From assembly GCA_013115135.1 (NCBI GenBank), contig JABANP010000069.1, positions 1 through 64,000 on the forward strand: 64,000 nucleotides of DNA. Direction: 5' to 3'. Numbering within the stretch: the first letter of the stretch is position 1; the number at the start of each line of letters is the position of its first letter. Source of the stretch: Perkinsus olseni (taxonomy: Eukaryota; Perkinsozoa; Perkinsida; Perkinsidae). Below, one piece after another: positions 35,413-46,043 of the stretch. The position numbers and the translations under genes are program-made. The notes under the pieces were generated by a model. That model was not told where the DNA came from. It did no database searches and saw nothing but the letters and a program-made list of their open reading frames with translations.

Positions 35413-35779
35413 CTACATCGGCTGTCCGAGCCGCGGGAAGATCATTTCCATTTCCTTTGTCATTCTGAGTCCCGAGGAACGTCTAGAGGATATGGCCCCG
35501 TCCAGGGTATTGGTTCTGTCGAATCGGAGGCAAGCTGAAATAGTCTCCAGCCATCTCTCTGGCGAGTTGGACATGACGCTCGTAATATTCTTCGCGGCCC
35601 TCGTACGGGCCCAAGTAGCGTCCAAGACGCTCCCTTAAGTGAGGTAGTTTTGAGAGATGAGGTGAAGCATGAGGTTCTTCTACGAGATGTTGTGAAGACT
35701 GATACCTGCGGCCGGAGTCGATGGCTCCATAGCACGAACCCAGCGAGGCTTGCGCCCCCAATCTAAACTTCACGAGCAT
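35413..35779 (-). CDS. hypothetical protein, conserved in both segmental copies
   Basis: ATG at 35779 opens a 98-codon frame with a charged, helical middle (LPHLRERLGRYLGPYEGREEYYERHVQLARE). The counterpart at 57912-57616 has the same start, length and stop with about ten substitutions, which supports coding. After the stop, another frame with exon-like composition (RTADVAEAFRHLPEYAWRLGG, about 35440-35380) may be a further exon. Function unknown. Confidence 0.45.
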
Positions 35780-35954
35780 TCACACATGATCAATATTCTA
35801 ACCCTGCATAGATAGAGAGCAGTGGTCTGAGACCACTGGTCTCGGCTGGTGACAGTGGTTCGCAATTACCTGCGAAGCTCGGATCGGAGCTGTCTGATCT
35901 CATTGTGATGACTCCTAAGAATTTCCTTGAGTACCTAAGCTAACAGTCGGACTG

Positions 35955-36142
35955 TTACAGTCCCATCGAGGAGGTCAATAGGCACGAAGTCGCGCCGCCA
36001 CAGATAAGAAAATCAGCGATTGCTCTGACCTGGATGTCTGCGTCTTGTCTGTTGATCCTTGGGTGTTGGTTCTTATTCTGGCCGCGCTGTGTGGCTGCAG
36101 CTACCGATATCGGGCGTCCGAACCTTGCAGGTGAAAAGGCTA
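35955..36142. other. no recognisable gene
   Basis: Short stretch between the hypothetical gene and tRNA-Leu, conserved with copy B. A 17-nt palindrome (AGTGGTCT-G-AGACCACT) lies a little before it at 35826-35842. Confidence 0.3.
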
Positions 36143-36224
36143 TGAGTGCTGTGGGGTTCGAACCCACGCGGACCGTGTCCAGTGGATCTTAAGTCCACCC
36201 CCTTAACCACTCGGGCAAACACTC
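36143..36224 (-). tRNA. tRNA-Leu (TAA), copy A
   Basis: 82-nt type II tRNA. Acceptor GAGTGTT/AGCACTC pairs along seven positions, the anticodon stem GTGGA/TCCAC encloses loop CTTAAGA with anticodon TAA, and a long variable arm (TGGACACGGTCCG) and T-arm GTGGG-TTCGAAC-CCCAC follow. A run of four Ts follows the 3' end on the minus strand. It is identical to the copy at 58239-58320. Confidence 0.93.
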
Positions 36225-36249
36225 ACATACAAAGTTTACGTAGAACCCC

Positions 36250-37551
36250 TCACCTGTCAATAACTATATCATCTTTGTTGATAGGGTGCGCTTGGACCTC
36301 CACCTCGCTCGGAGCTTTGAGGGTCACTTCTTTTTCTCTACTTCTACTTTCTATTATTCTGTGGGACTTCCGCACCTGAAACCGGACATAGCTAGAGTAA
36401 TAAATCAAGGGCTGAATGCTCCAACAGCATTGAACCATATGCTGTAGTCACGTCGCGTGCTGTGATCGAGACACGCTGGTATCGCTGCGATAGCGAGGAG
36501 AGGAGATACCTGCTCGGCCAATTTCTCAGCTTCTCCTCCAGCTTCCTCGAGCTGCTTTCTGAGAGAACTGGAGTGCCTGAGGGTCCCAGCGATCACCACT
36601 GAAAATTGTGCTGTCTTACGATCTCTCAGCTGCCAATGCCCTCTCAAGTCGAGCTAACTTGGCCTTGTACTCGAGCTCTCGGGCGTGATAATCCAAAGAC
36701 TGCAGCGAACCGCAGCCCATTTCCCCCGGGCGCTCTACAACGACTGAAAGGTCCCCTCCTCCAGTCCCTGTTGGTTCAGTAGAGAATATCGATCTCACCT
36801 TCACCTTCGGCACGCCTGGGAGACCGACTCCGCTTGAGACGCCTTTCAAGGCCGGTTATCCGCTCTCGCAATCTCTCCACTTCCCCGCGGTATCGATCAT
36901 TACGTCGGACGAGGGCATATCGATCTTCAGTTAATCTCTGAAACTTTCGCATACCAATAAGGGCTTCGAGGCTAAACGACCTTCATGCTCGGCGGGAGGG
37001 CGCGATGTGCTCTTCGCATACGCTTCAACTCTCACTAAGTGAGACTCACTTTGACCTCCTCCCGCAGGCTCTCAGCTAATGTAAAGCGCCTCGGTGACGA
37101 TCTCTTCGTCTGAACTCCGCAAGAAACACGCACGGGAACCGCCGTGACGCTGAAACCAGTCGAAGAGAAGCTGAAATTAATCTTCGATCATCGGTGATCT
37201 CTGGAAGGGTAGAGTTTTTTACAGAGTCTCTGCTGGGGACCCTGGGATCCTCTCTATGTATTCACGAAGTGTCTCGTGTAATGTGTGCTCGACCATGTTT
37301 TCAGCCACAGAATCCACACCTTCTGCGACCTGAATGATGATTGGTGAGCGAACCCAAGTTCCATCGCAGGGCGACGGAAGTCTCAGGTCTGAACGACGTA
37401 AAACCAAGACTCCTGATGAGCTAGACCACACGCATACGAATGATGAACGGCTCTCTCGGCGTCTCAATTTTTCGTGTGGAGCCTCAGCGGGGTACAATGG
37501 CTCTTCGACGGACGTATGTAATGCGTATGTAGCCATTAACGGGTACAACAC
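36250..37551 (-). CDS. coiled-coil protein, copy A1
   Basis: Minus-strand exons read, in order: GVDSVAENMVEHTLHETLREYIERIPG (about 37310-37230); TLAESLREEVK (about 37100); MRKFQRLTEDRYALVRR-NDRYRGEVERLRERITGLERRLKRSRSPRR (36955-36830); DYHARELEYKAKLARLERALAAE (36690-36620); SSLRKQLEEAGGEAEKLAEQ (about 36570-36515); then after an intron ending CTACAG a Lys/Glu-rich tail ending at a stop near 36250. Heptad-like spacing suggests coiled coils; RSRSPRR is a short RS-type stretch. Related copies lie at 40353-41660 and 58346-59440. The join between the last two coiled-coil exons has no clean phase. The function is unknown, possibly structural or cytoskeletal. Confidence 0.55.
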
Positions 37552-37599
37552 CTGGACACGGGTACCGCAAGCGTCCTTACTCAGTCAGGCTGTTTTTCT

Positions 37600-39079
37600 C
37601 GGTTGACATCCTCGGTTGCCCGTTCCCCCTCAAACTGTGGCACAGCTTGTCAGGCAAAGCAAACACTCTCTCCGTCTTCCACAGTCGAAGATCCGCACAT
37701 GTACACTTGCATACTGATTTATCTTGAGTCGCTGGTGTATAACTCAACAGATCACGTCAATTGGAATGAATGATTACCAATTAACTATGAGCTTTCGTTA
37801 TCAGGGGAACCCGACTATAGTAACAATTAAGTGATAGAACGGCTAGGAGAGACGGCAGCGTGACACAAAGCTTACACAGAGATTGCATACGGATACGGCA
37901 GTGTACACAACTCCTCTGTCTCCATTAGGGCAAGGACAGAGAGATGGAAGGGAATGGATCACATACTGCCGACAGACCCGAACAGACACTCGTTGGTATT
38001 CCAAACTCAGGGACTCCTGACCCCAAAATTAGAAACACTTGGCGTAGCCTCTACACTGGTCAGGATTTTCATCGATTTCTGCGCTCAAAACAATACCACC
38101 GCCCGGTTGAAGAATGCGGTGCCGTCCCGCGCCCTGTAAACTGTTAACTCAGTTAACAGGGCGCGGGTCGGGACAGGGCGGTTTACAGGGCGGGGGGGGG
38201 ACAGTTAACTCAACTGTAGATCAACTGCAACGAAAGAATGCGCAACAACTAGCTAGCCAGACGCTGGGGACCTCGGGGCCCGAAGTTCGGGTAGGCCACT
38301 CTAGCGCAGTATCTCTAGACCTATGGCTTAGCAAATAGCGTGCTAGCTGTACGAGACGGGCATTTAGCGACGCATCATCCTAGCTAGCCGGTTGCTTACG
38401 CGCGCGCCTCGGAGAAGTGTTCGCCCTGTCGCGTGCTGCACGCGTAGCTTTCTGGGCGCAAAGGCGCATATCAGAGTATGATAGAGAGTGCGATGATAGG
38501 TGTAAATCAATCGAGGCTTGGGAATGGGAGAAAATTCCTGATTCGGGATCTCATCGTCACGCTGTGCGTGTCAAGCACTGCTCGACATGCCACACATCCA
38601 TCTTGGGATACCCAGTAAGCTGACCTTCCCTTGCCCTATGAGTGAGTCCAATGGGTCGGCGACACTGTTCGCATGAGCCTCTTGTTAAAATGCTCTGTGG
38701 AAGCACTATGGAACCCGTGGATCCTCGGATAAGGACGCGGCCCCGTCGAGGTGCAAGAACAACTTGTTCTGAACAAGCTAATGGCGGTAGCTGTAGTGGC
38801 TAGCAAGTGTTACAATTGTAGTTTGCAATTACAATTGAATGTCATTGAGGAGGTCATGAGTCTACCCTAAGGGCACTGATCCAGCCGATTCAGTAGCGCA
38901 AATGGCTTATATACAACGTAAAGGCAGGAGAGCGAGTTAATGATTCTCAAAGGATAATCACGGAATCAATCAGTGAAATAACTAAGCGAGGGTGTCTCAT
39001 CAGCAGACTGCCTTGCCCAACGTCTCAACTTGTTGTGAGCGAGCTACAGCAAAACGGAGTCGCGTAAATGCGCTGAGAC
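37600..39079. other. no confident gene; conserved small exon and hairpin
   Basis: An exon-like stretch around 38000-38110 (VRIFIDFCAQNNTTARLKNAV) resembles part of the plus-strand frame at 59698-60018 in the other segmental copy. A 12-bp-arm hairpin lies at 38126-38167. The rest is unremarkable. It is repeated at 41710-43198. Confidence 0.35.
38126..38167. other. GC-rich hairpin with inner TTAAC repeats
   Basis: Arms CCCGCGCCCTGT and ACAGGGCGCGGG (12 bp) enclose GTTAACTCAGTTAAC-type sequence that also pair partly. It is followed by more GGGCGGTTTACAGGGCGG repeats. The same hairpin is at 42252-42293 in the right duplication unit. Confidence 0.6.
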
Positions 39080-39312
39080 TGTTTGTGCTTGTAGAAAGCC
39101 AACTTCAGTAACCCAATTGCAGATTAACACTTTGGGAGAACGGTTTCCGATACAGGTTTAGTAACACTGATGCCCTTAGCAGCGACGAACCACGATACCC
39201 ATAAAGGAATCATGCGAACAACGGTGCACGGAACACTACAATCGATTACGCAATCGACAGAATTATAGCGCCAGCAACTCTGCAAAACTGCACGAACCCT
39301 AATGAGGAAACA
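39080..39312 (-). repeat. BEL/Pao 3' LTR, duplicate in left tandem unit
   Basis: Nearly identical to 43199-43431 and preceded by the same GCGCTGAGAC, so it arose by the tandem duplication and not by a separate insertion. Several single-base insertions distinguish it. Confidence 0.85.
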
Positions 39313-39547
39313 TCTCCCGGGGCGGCCGATAACAGCGAATCGACCCAAATACGCAGCAAAAACAACGCAGAAAAGAAGACGGCAGATTAATAAACTATGT
39401 AACATGAGCCACACAATCAGTGCGCTCGGACACGTGCCGGGACAGCACGCAACCAAAGTCAGCGAAAAGCCGATAGAAACACAGCATAGAACGTAATCAG
39501 ATAAAATACATAACCAATACGAATCGTATTATACGATGTAAGGGTCA

Positions 39548-40390
39548 TCAATTAAAAGCATCCCTCGGAACCACTTTCAAATTTCCGAGAAATTCCGACT
39601 TGAGAACAGGACGACCCTCCCAATCAGTGCCAACCTTCAGAGTAGCCACCGATCCAGAAATTGCTACGATTTCACAGACTTGATCCACCAACCAACGGGT
39701 ATCCAATTTGCCACGACGATTAAAGTTGTAACGGACAACATAATCACCAACGGCGAACTTCCTGAAGTCACGCCTTGCCAACTGAGCACCCGCCAGAACT
39801 TGACGAGACGCTAATACGCGATCAATACTTTCAGCAGTATTTAATTGGTTTCAATCAGCATGTCGATTATGGAACTGTAACATAAATGGTTCAACGTCCC
39901 GATAATTCGGAACCGGGAACTCAGTCATAGTAGAAACGTGAATTTAGCAGCCCTCAGGAGTCATCACCCGATCATCATAATTAGGTGGTAACGCACGACC
40001 ATAACAGAAATGCAACTCAGCGGGAAGATATCAGAGTCGGCCGAGTGACGATAAACCTGGTTGATAGTCCACGCAGCCCGATCGATAACATCAAACCACT
40101 TCAAAGTACGGGACTGATCACCGAGCAGTAAGGCACGAACTATCTGCAAGAACGTCTTATGCAAGGTTTCGTACCAACCATGAGCTCGTTCACACCTCTC
40201 GGAGGAGTCTGGTACCAACGAATACCACAGGACTTGGAGCTTATGAAACTACCCTACCATCTGAGAAACGTTGATCCTGATCACTCACTACTACAAGTGG
40301 AAAACCACTTTCGTAGAAAGTAGATTGCAACGCCCTCAGCGTGCTAACACCATTAGCATAATCCGGGCGCTTCTTGGCTACAAGAAATCC
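39548..40390 (-). pseudogene. integrase 3' fragment of BEL/Pao element (left tandem unit)
   Basis: Duplicate of 43665-44501. It carries the C-terminal integrase domain (GDYVVRYNFNRRGK) intact but is broken further upstream by small indels and ends abruptly at the duplication junction, before the first catalytic Asp. Not functional. Confidence 0.85.
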
Positions 40391-41660
40391 GATAGGGTGC
40401 GCTTGGACCTCCACCTCGCTCCGGAGCTTTGAGGGTCACTTCTTTTTCTCTACTTCTACTTTCTATTATTCTGTGGGACTTCCGCACCTGAAACCGGACA
40501 TAGCTAGAGTAATAAATCAAGGGCTGAATGCTCCAACAGCATTGAACCATATGCTGTAGTCATGTCGCGTGCTGTGATCGAGACACGCTGGTATCGCTGC
40601 GATAGCGAGGAGAGGATATACCTGCTCGGCCAATTTCTCAGCTTCTCCTCTAGCTTCCTCGAGCTGCTTTTTGAGAGAACTGGAGTGCCTGAGGGTCCCA
40701 GCGATCACCACTGAAAATTGTGCTGTCTTACGATCTCTCAGCTGCCAATGCCCTCTCAAGTCGAGCTAACTTGGCCTTGTGCTCGAGCTCTCGGGCGTGA
40801 TAGTCCAAAGACTGCAGCGAACCGCAGCCCATCTCCCCCGGGCGCTCTACAACGACTGAAAGGTCCCCTCCTGAGGAGGGCCTCCTCCAGTCCCTGTTGG
40901 TTCAGTAGAGAATATCGATCTCACCTTCACCTTCGGCACGCCTGGGAGACCTACTCCGCTTGAGTCGCCTTTCGAGGCAGGCTATCCGCTCTCGCAATCT
41001 CTCCACTTCACCGCGGTATCGATCATTACGGCGCATGAGGGCATATCGATCTTCAGTTAATCTCTGAAACTTTCGCATACCAATAAGGGCTTCGAGGCTA
41101 AACGACCTTCATGCTCGGCGGGAGGGCGCGATGTGCTCTTCGCATACGCTTCAACTCTCACTAAGTGAGACTCACTTTGACCTCCTCCCGCAGGCTCTCA
41201 GCTAATGTAAAGCGCCTCGGTGACGATCTCTTCGTCTGAACTCCGCAAGAAACACGCACGGGAACCGCCGTGACGCTGAAACCAGTCGAAGAGAAGCTGA
41301 AATTAATCTTCGATCATCGGTGATCTCTGGAAGGGTAGAGTTTTTTACAGAGTCTCTGCTGGGGACCCTGGGATCCTCTCTATGTATTCACGAAGTGTCT
41401 CGTGTAATGTGTGCTCGACCATGTTTTCAGCCACAGAATCCACACCTTCTGCGACCTGAATGATGATTGGTGAGCGAACCCAAGTTCCATCGCAGGGCGA
41501 CGGAAGTCTCAGGTCTGAACGACGTAAAACCAAGACTCTGATGAGCTAGACCACACGCATACGAATGATGAACGGCTCTCTCGGCGTCTCAATTTTTCGT
41601 GTGGAGCCTCAGCGGGGTACAATGGCTCTTCGACGGACGTATGTAATGCGTATGTAGCCA
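40353..41660 (-). CDS. coiled-coil protein, copy A2 (right tandem unit)
   Basis: Nearly identical to the A1 copy at 36250-37551, with a small insertion (about 12 bases, GAGGAGGGCC region near 40870), several substitutions and a one-base deletion near 41537. Its 3' end is altered. At the duplication junction the host sequence coding the C-terminal tail is replaced by retrotransposon sequence, so the last residues differ from A1. It may be a pseudogene. Confidence 0.5.
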
Positions 41661-42251
41661 TTAACGGGTACAACACCTGGACACGGGTACCGCAAGCGTC
41701 CTTACTCAGTCAGGCTGTTTTTCTCGGTTGACATCCTCGGTTGCCCGTTCCCCCTCAAACTGTGGCACAGCTTGTCAGGCAAAGCAAACACTCTCTCCGT
41801 CTTCCACAGTCGAAGATCCGCACATGTACACTTGCATACTGATTTATCTTGAGTCGCTGGTGTATAACTCAACAGATCACGTCAATTGGAATGAATGATT
41901 ACCAATTAACTATGAGCTTTCGTTATCAGGGGAACCCGACTATAGTAACAATTAAGTGATAGAACGGCTAGGAGAGACGGCAGCGTGACACAAAGCTTAC
42001 ACAGAGATTGCATACGGATACGGCAGTGTACACAACTCCTCTGTCTCCATTAGGGCAAGGACAGAGAGATGGAAGGGAATGGATCACATACCGCCGACAG
42101 ACCCGAACAGACACTCGTTGGTATTCCAAACTCAGGACTCCTGACCCCAAAATTAGAAAACACTTGGCGTAGCCTCTACACTGGTCAGGATTTTCACCGA
42201 TTTCTGCGCTCAAAACAATACCACCGCCCGGTTGAAGAATGCGGTAGCCGT

Positions 42252-42293
42252 CCCGCGCCCTGTAAACTGTTAACTCAGTTAACAGGGCGCGGG
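42252..42293. other. GC-rich hairpin, right unit
   Basis: Second copy of the hairpin at 38126-38167, arms unchanged. Confidence 0.6.
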
Positions 42294-43198
42294 TCGGGAC
42301 AGGGCGGTTTACAGGGCGGGGGACAGTTAACTCAACTGTAGATCAACTGCAACGAAAGAATGCGCAACAACTAGCTAGCCAGACGCTGGGGACCTCGGGG
42401 CCCGAAGTTCGGGTAGGCCACTCTAGCGCAGTATCTCTAGACCTATGGCTTAGCAAATAGCGTGCTAGCTGTACGAGACGGGCATTTAGCGACGCATCAT
42501 CCTAGCTAGCCGGTTGCTTACGCGCGCGCCTCGGAGAAGTGTTCGCCCTGTCGCGTGCTGCACGCGTAGCTTTCAAGTGCAAAGGCGCATATCAGAGTAT
42601 GATAGAGAGTGCGATGATAGGTGTAAATCAATCGAGGCTTGGGAATGGGAGAAAATTCCTGATTCGGGATCTCATCGTCACGCTGTGCGTGTCAAGCACT
42701 GCTCGACATGCCACACATCCATCTTGGGATACCCAGTAAGCTGACCTTCCCTTGCCCTATGAGTGAGTCCAATGGGTCGGCGACACTGTTCGCATGAGCC
42801 TCTTGTTAAATGCTCTGTGGAAGCACTATGGAACCCGTGGATCCTCGGATAAGGACGCGGCCCCGTCGAGTGTGCAAGAACAACTTGTTCTGAACAAGTT
42901 AATGGCGGTAGCTGTAGTGGCTAGCAAGTGTTACAATTGTAGTTTGCAATTACAATTGAATGTCATTGAGGAGGTCATGAGTCTACCTAAGGGCACTGAT
43001 CCAGCCGATTCAGTAGCGCAAATGGCTTATATACAACGTAAAGGCAGGAGAGCGAGTTAATGATTCTCAAAGGATAATCACGGAATCAATCAGTGAAATA
43101 ACTAAGCGAGGGTGTCTCATCAGCAGACTGCCTTGCCCAACGTCTCAACTTGTTGTGAGCGAGCTACAGCAAACGGAGTCGCGTAAATGCGCTGAGAC

Positions 43199-43431
43199 TG
43201 TTTGTGCTTGTAGAAAGCCAACTTCAGTAACTCAATTGCAGATTAACACTTTGGGAGAACGGTTTCCGATACAGGTTTAGTAACACTGATGCCCTTAGCA
43301 GCGACGAACCACGATACCCATAAAAGGAATCATGCGAACAACGGTGCACGGAACACTACAATCGATTACGCAATCGACAGAATTATAGCGCCAGCAACTC
43401 TGCAAACTGCACGAACCCTAATGAGGAAACA
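43199..43431 (-). repeat. 3' LTR of BEL/Pao element
   Basis: 233 bp, begins TGTTTGTG and ends GGAAACA on the plus strand. Very close to 52735-52967 (a few substitutions, e.g. ACTTCAG/ACATCAG). Confidence 0.92.
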
Positions 43432-43664
43432 CTCCCGGGGCGGCCGATAACAGCGAATCGACCCAAATACGCAGCAAAAACAACGCAGAAAGAAGACGGC
43501 AGATTAATAAACTATGTAACATGAGCCACACAATCAGTGCGCTCGGACACGTGCCGGGACAGCACGCAACCAAAGTCAGCGAAAAGCCGATAGAAACACA
43601 GCATAGAACGTAATCAGATAAAATACATAACCAATACGAATCGTATTATACGATGTAAGGGTCA

Positions 43665-44577
43665 TCAATTAAAAGCATCCCTCGGAACCACTTTCAAATT
43701 TCCGAGAAATTCCGACTTGAGAACAGGACGACCCTCCCAATCAGTGCCAACCTTCAGAGTAGCCACCGATCCAGAAATTGCTACGATTTCACAGACTTGA
43801 TCCACCAACCAACGGGTATCCAATTTGCCACGACGATTAAAGTTGTAACGGACAACATAATCACCAACGGCGAACTTCCTGAAGTCACGCCTTGCCAACT
43901 GAGCACCCGCCAGAACTTGACGAGACGCTAATACGCGATCAATACTTTCAGCAGTATTTAATTGGTTTCAATCAGCATGTCGATTATGGAACTGTAACAT
44001 AAATGGTTCAACGTCCCGATAATTCGGAACCGGGAACTCAGTCATAGTAGAAACGAATTTAGCAGCCTCAGGAGTCATCACCCGATCATCATAATTAGGT
44101 GGTAACGCACGACCATAACAGAAATGCAACTCAGCGGGGAAGATATCAGAGTCGGCCGAGTGACGATAAACCTGGTTGATAGTCCACGCAGCCCGATCGA
44201 TAACATCAAACCACTTCAAAGTACGGGACTGATCACCGAGCAGTAAGGCACGAACTATCTGCAAGAACGTCTTATGCAAGGTTTCGTACCAACCATGAGC
44301 TCGTTCACACCTCGGAGGAGTCTGGTACCAACGAATACCACAGGACTTGAGCCAGGAAACTACCCTACCATCTGAGAAACGTTGATCCTGATCACTCACT
44401 ACTACAAGTGGAAAACCACTTTCGTAGAAAGTAGATTGCAACGCCCTCAGCGTGCTAACACCATTAGCATAATCCGGGCACTTCTTGGCTACAAGAAATC
44501 CGCTGAAAGAGTCAATACATATCATCACCATAACAGCATCATCCGCACTGGTATGATTACCGTACGGAGACTTGAAG
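43665..44577 (-). pseudogene. integrase, catalytic core and C-terminal domain (BEL/Pao)
   Basis: Contains the second half of the integrase: CIDSFSGFLVAKK after the first Asp, VVVSDQDQRFSD (second Asp) and RCERAHGWYE (Glu), then an SH3-like end (FAVGDYVVRYNFNRRGK...WLVDQ). The first part of the domain is beyond an insertion at 44578-45434. A TGA at about 43966-43968 splits core from C-terminal domain in frame; both sides remain in the same frame. The same TGA is present in the left tandem unit. Confidence 0.88.
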
Positions 44578-45443
44578 GGTGTACCGCGATTCGTCCATGA
44601 TCGATTGGTCCACTGCAACTTCGATCCAAGATTGTTTCGTACAAATTTCGGTTCATTCATGATCTTTTCGTACATCGAAAAAGTGTATGTTTCGGTCACG
44701 ATTTTTTCATCCGTAACCGGTTTCGTACACGATTATTTCGTCCATGGGCGGTTGATCCAAAGATATGCTCGTTGTGATCTATTCGGCCACGATCTTTTCG
44801 AAAAAAATTCATTCGTCCAATAGTGGTTCGTACATATGAAACTGACGACACGCAAATGTTTATCGAAGGAAATGAACCCACAGCCTCTGGAATACCAGCT
44901 TGAGCTGCTAACCTACTCACCTGTAAGACTCCTTCTGAATTCCGACAAAGTACCGCCCATGCGATACCCAACCTATTCAACTTGGCTCCATTCATGTTTG
45001 GAGCCTCTAGGCACTGGGATCATCACAGAGACAACCTGATGTGGGGGAGTGCTAGATCGTCACCACTGGTGACTCACCAGTAGAGGCGGCGGTGAGATTA
45101 TTAGGTCGTAGTAGGTGATGGTAATAGCGGAATTGGTAGAGCTCCCGTGGATGAAGTAGAGCTCCCGTGGAGTAGCGTGGATGAAACTCACGTGTACGAA
45201 AGGCTTGTACGAAAAGCCCTGGAAGAAAGAAGCGGATCTAGAGCATGATTGGACGAAACGGCGTGGATGAAAGAATCATGTACTTAAGACCCGTGGACGA
45301 AAGAGGTGTGTATGAATGAGGATGTACGGAAGTAACATGGACGAAACAAGTAGGATGAACCCTACCATGGACGAAACAGTCGTAGACGAAACCTGCAATG
45401 TATGAAACAGCAATGTATGAGTGGAGGTTCCCCGGACTTGAAA
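44569..45443. mobile_element. foldback-like element with 15-bp-unit arms (copy 2), target duplications included
   Basis: The insert proper is 44578-45434 (857 bp). It is bordered by GACTTGAAG (44569-44577) and GACTTGAAA (45435-45443), a 9-bp duplication with one mismatch. Removing insert plus one duplication takes out 866 bases and puts the two integrase frames exactly in register through GPFKSPYG. The left arm (44578 to about 44850) and right arm (about 45170-45434) are inverted relative to each other and consist of degenerate 15-bp units (TTCGTCCATG/TTCGTACA type, reverse CATGGACGAA). The ends GGTGTACC and, inverted, GGGGAACC match partly. The core carries tRNA-like pieces and a hairpin. 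The same element, in opposite orientation and about 99% alike, is at 49897-50855. No transposase: non-autonomous. Confidence 0.85.
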
Positions 45444-46041
45444 GGTCCCACGAAATCACAGCTCAATAGTTCCCAACAGCGGCTAGACCTCAATACAGAT
45501 CTGCCGACCTGGTGATGGAACGTACGATGAGACCTATTAGCAATACATACTCTACAACTACGTTCATATCGGCGATACTCCTTCAACGAACCACAATAAA
45601 ATATACGATAAGTACGCAAGTATATCTTATAATATCCTATATGCACAAATAGTTCATGAAGTAATCCAATTATCTCTCGACATCTAGAACTCGGCACAAT
45701 CAGAGCATTGGTGACTGCATGACGCACCTCACCATCAACCACTATATATAGCCGACGTTCACGGTCGCACGCATAATCACCATCCAATAATCTCTTCAAG
45801 AAGACATCGTCTTTTTGCGAATCTCGAATAGAGTCAACAAGTTGTGGATCGGGTTCATATATCAGCTCATCGTCTTCCTCAACAGCAGCTTCCTCTCCCG
45901 GAACAGCACATAACACTTCACCAGTAGGGTCTCTGTTCTTAACGTCGATTGCAATCTTCAAGGCTTCATCTTCCTCAAATGGACAACGGACAGGAAGACC
46001 TCGAGAATACGGGTCAGCGGGATTAATCCAGGATAACTTGT
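45435..46041 (-). pseudogene. integrase N-terminal part (BEL/Pao)
   Basis: Begins at the end of RNase H (NKLSWINPADPYSRG) and covers the linker, the zinc-binding region (HELFVHIGYY..., CRVCIANRSH) and the start of the core (LLSCDFVGPF, first Asp). It is separated from RNase H by the insertion 46044-46864 and from the rest of the core by the insertion 44578-45434. The frame matches both neighbours once these are removed. Confidence 0.88.
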
Positions 46042-46043
46042 TA

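Larger units (their letters stand above)
36281..40391 (+). repeat. 4.1-kb direct tandem duplication, left unit
   Basis: Aligns base for base with 40392-44501 (offset about 4111-4117). The left edge continues into host DNA also present at 58380. The junction at 40390/40392 joins retrotransposon integrase sequence (CTACAAGAAATCC) straight to the host start (GATAGGGTGCGC). This unit differs from the right one by about a dozen single-base indels, mostly in homopolymers. Confidence 0.9.
40392..44501 (+). repeat. 4.1-kb direct tandem duplication, right unit
   Basis: Second unit of the tandem duplication; its right edge continues into the complete BEL/Pao element. Frames here are longer and less broken than in the left unit (for example 42794-43060, 88 codons, interrupted at 38680-38940 by extra bases). 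Confidence 0.9.

Noticed and set aside
39080..40390. Independent second retrotransposon insertion
   Set aside because: The flank before the LTR is the same as at 43199 and the whole 4.1 kb aligns; it is part of the tandem duplication.
44696..44995. 99-codon frame present in both long foldback copies as a protein gene
   Set aside because: It is identical only because the copies are near-identical, has no family motif, and runs out of the core into the repeat arm.
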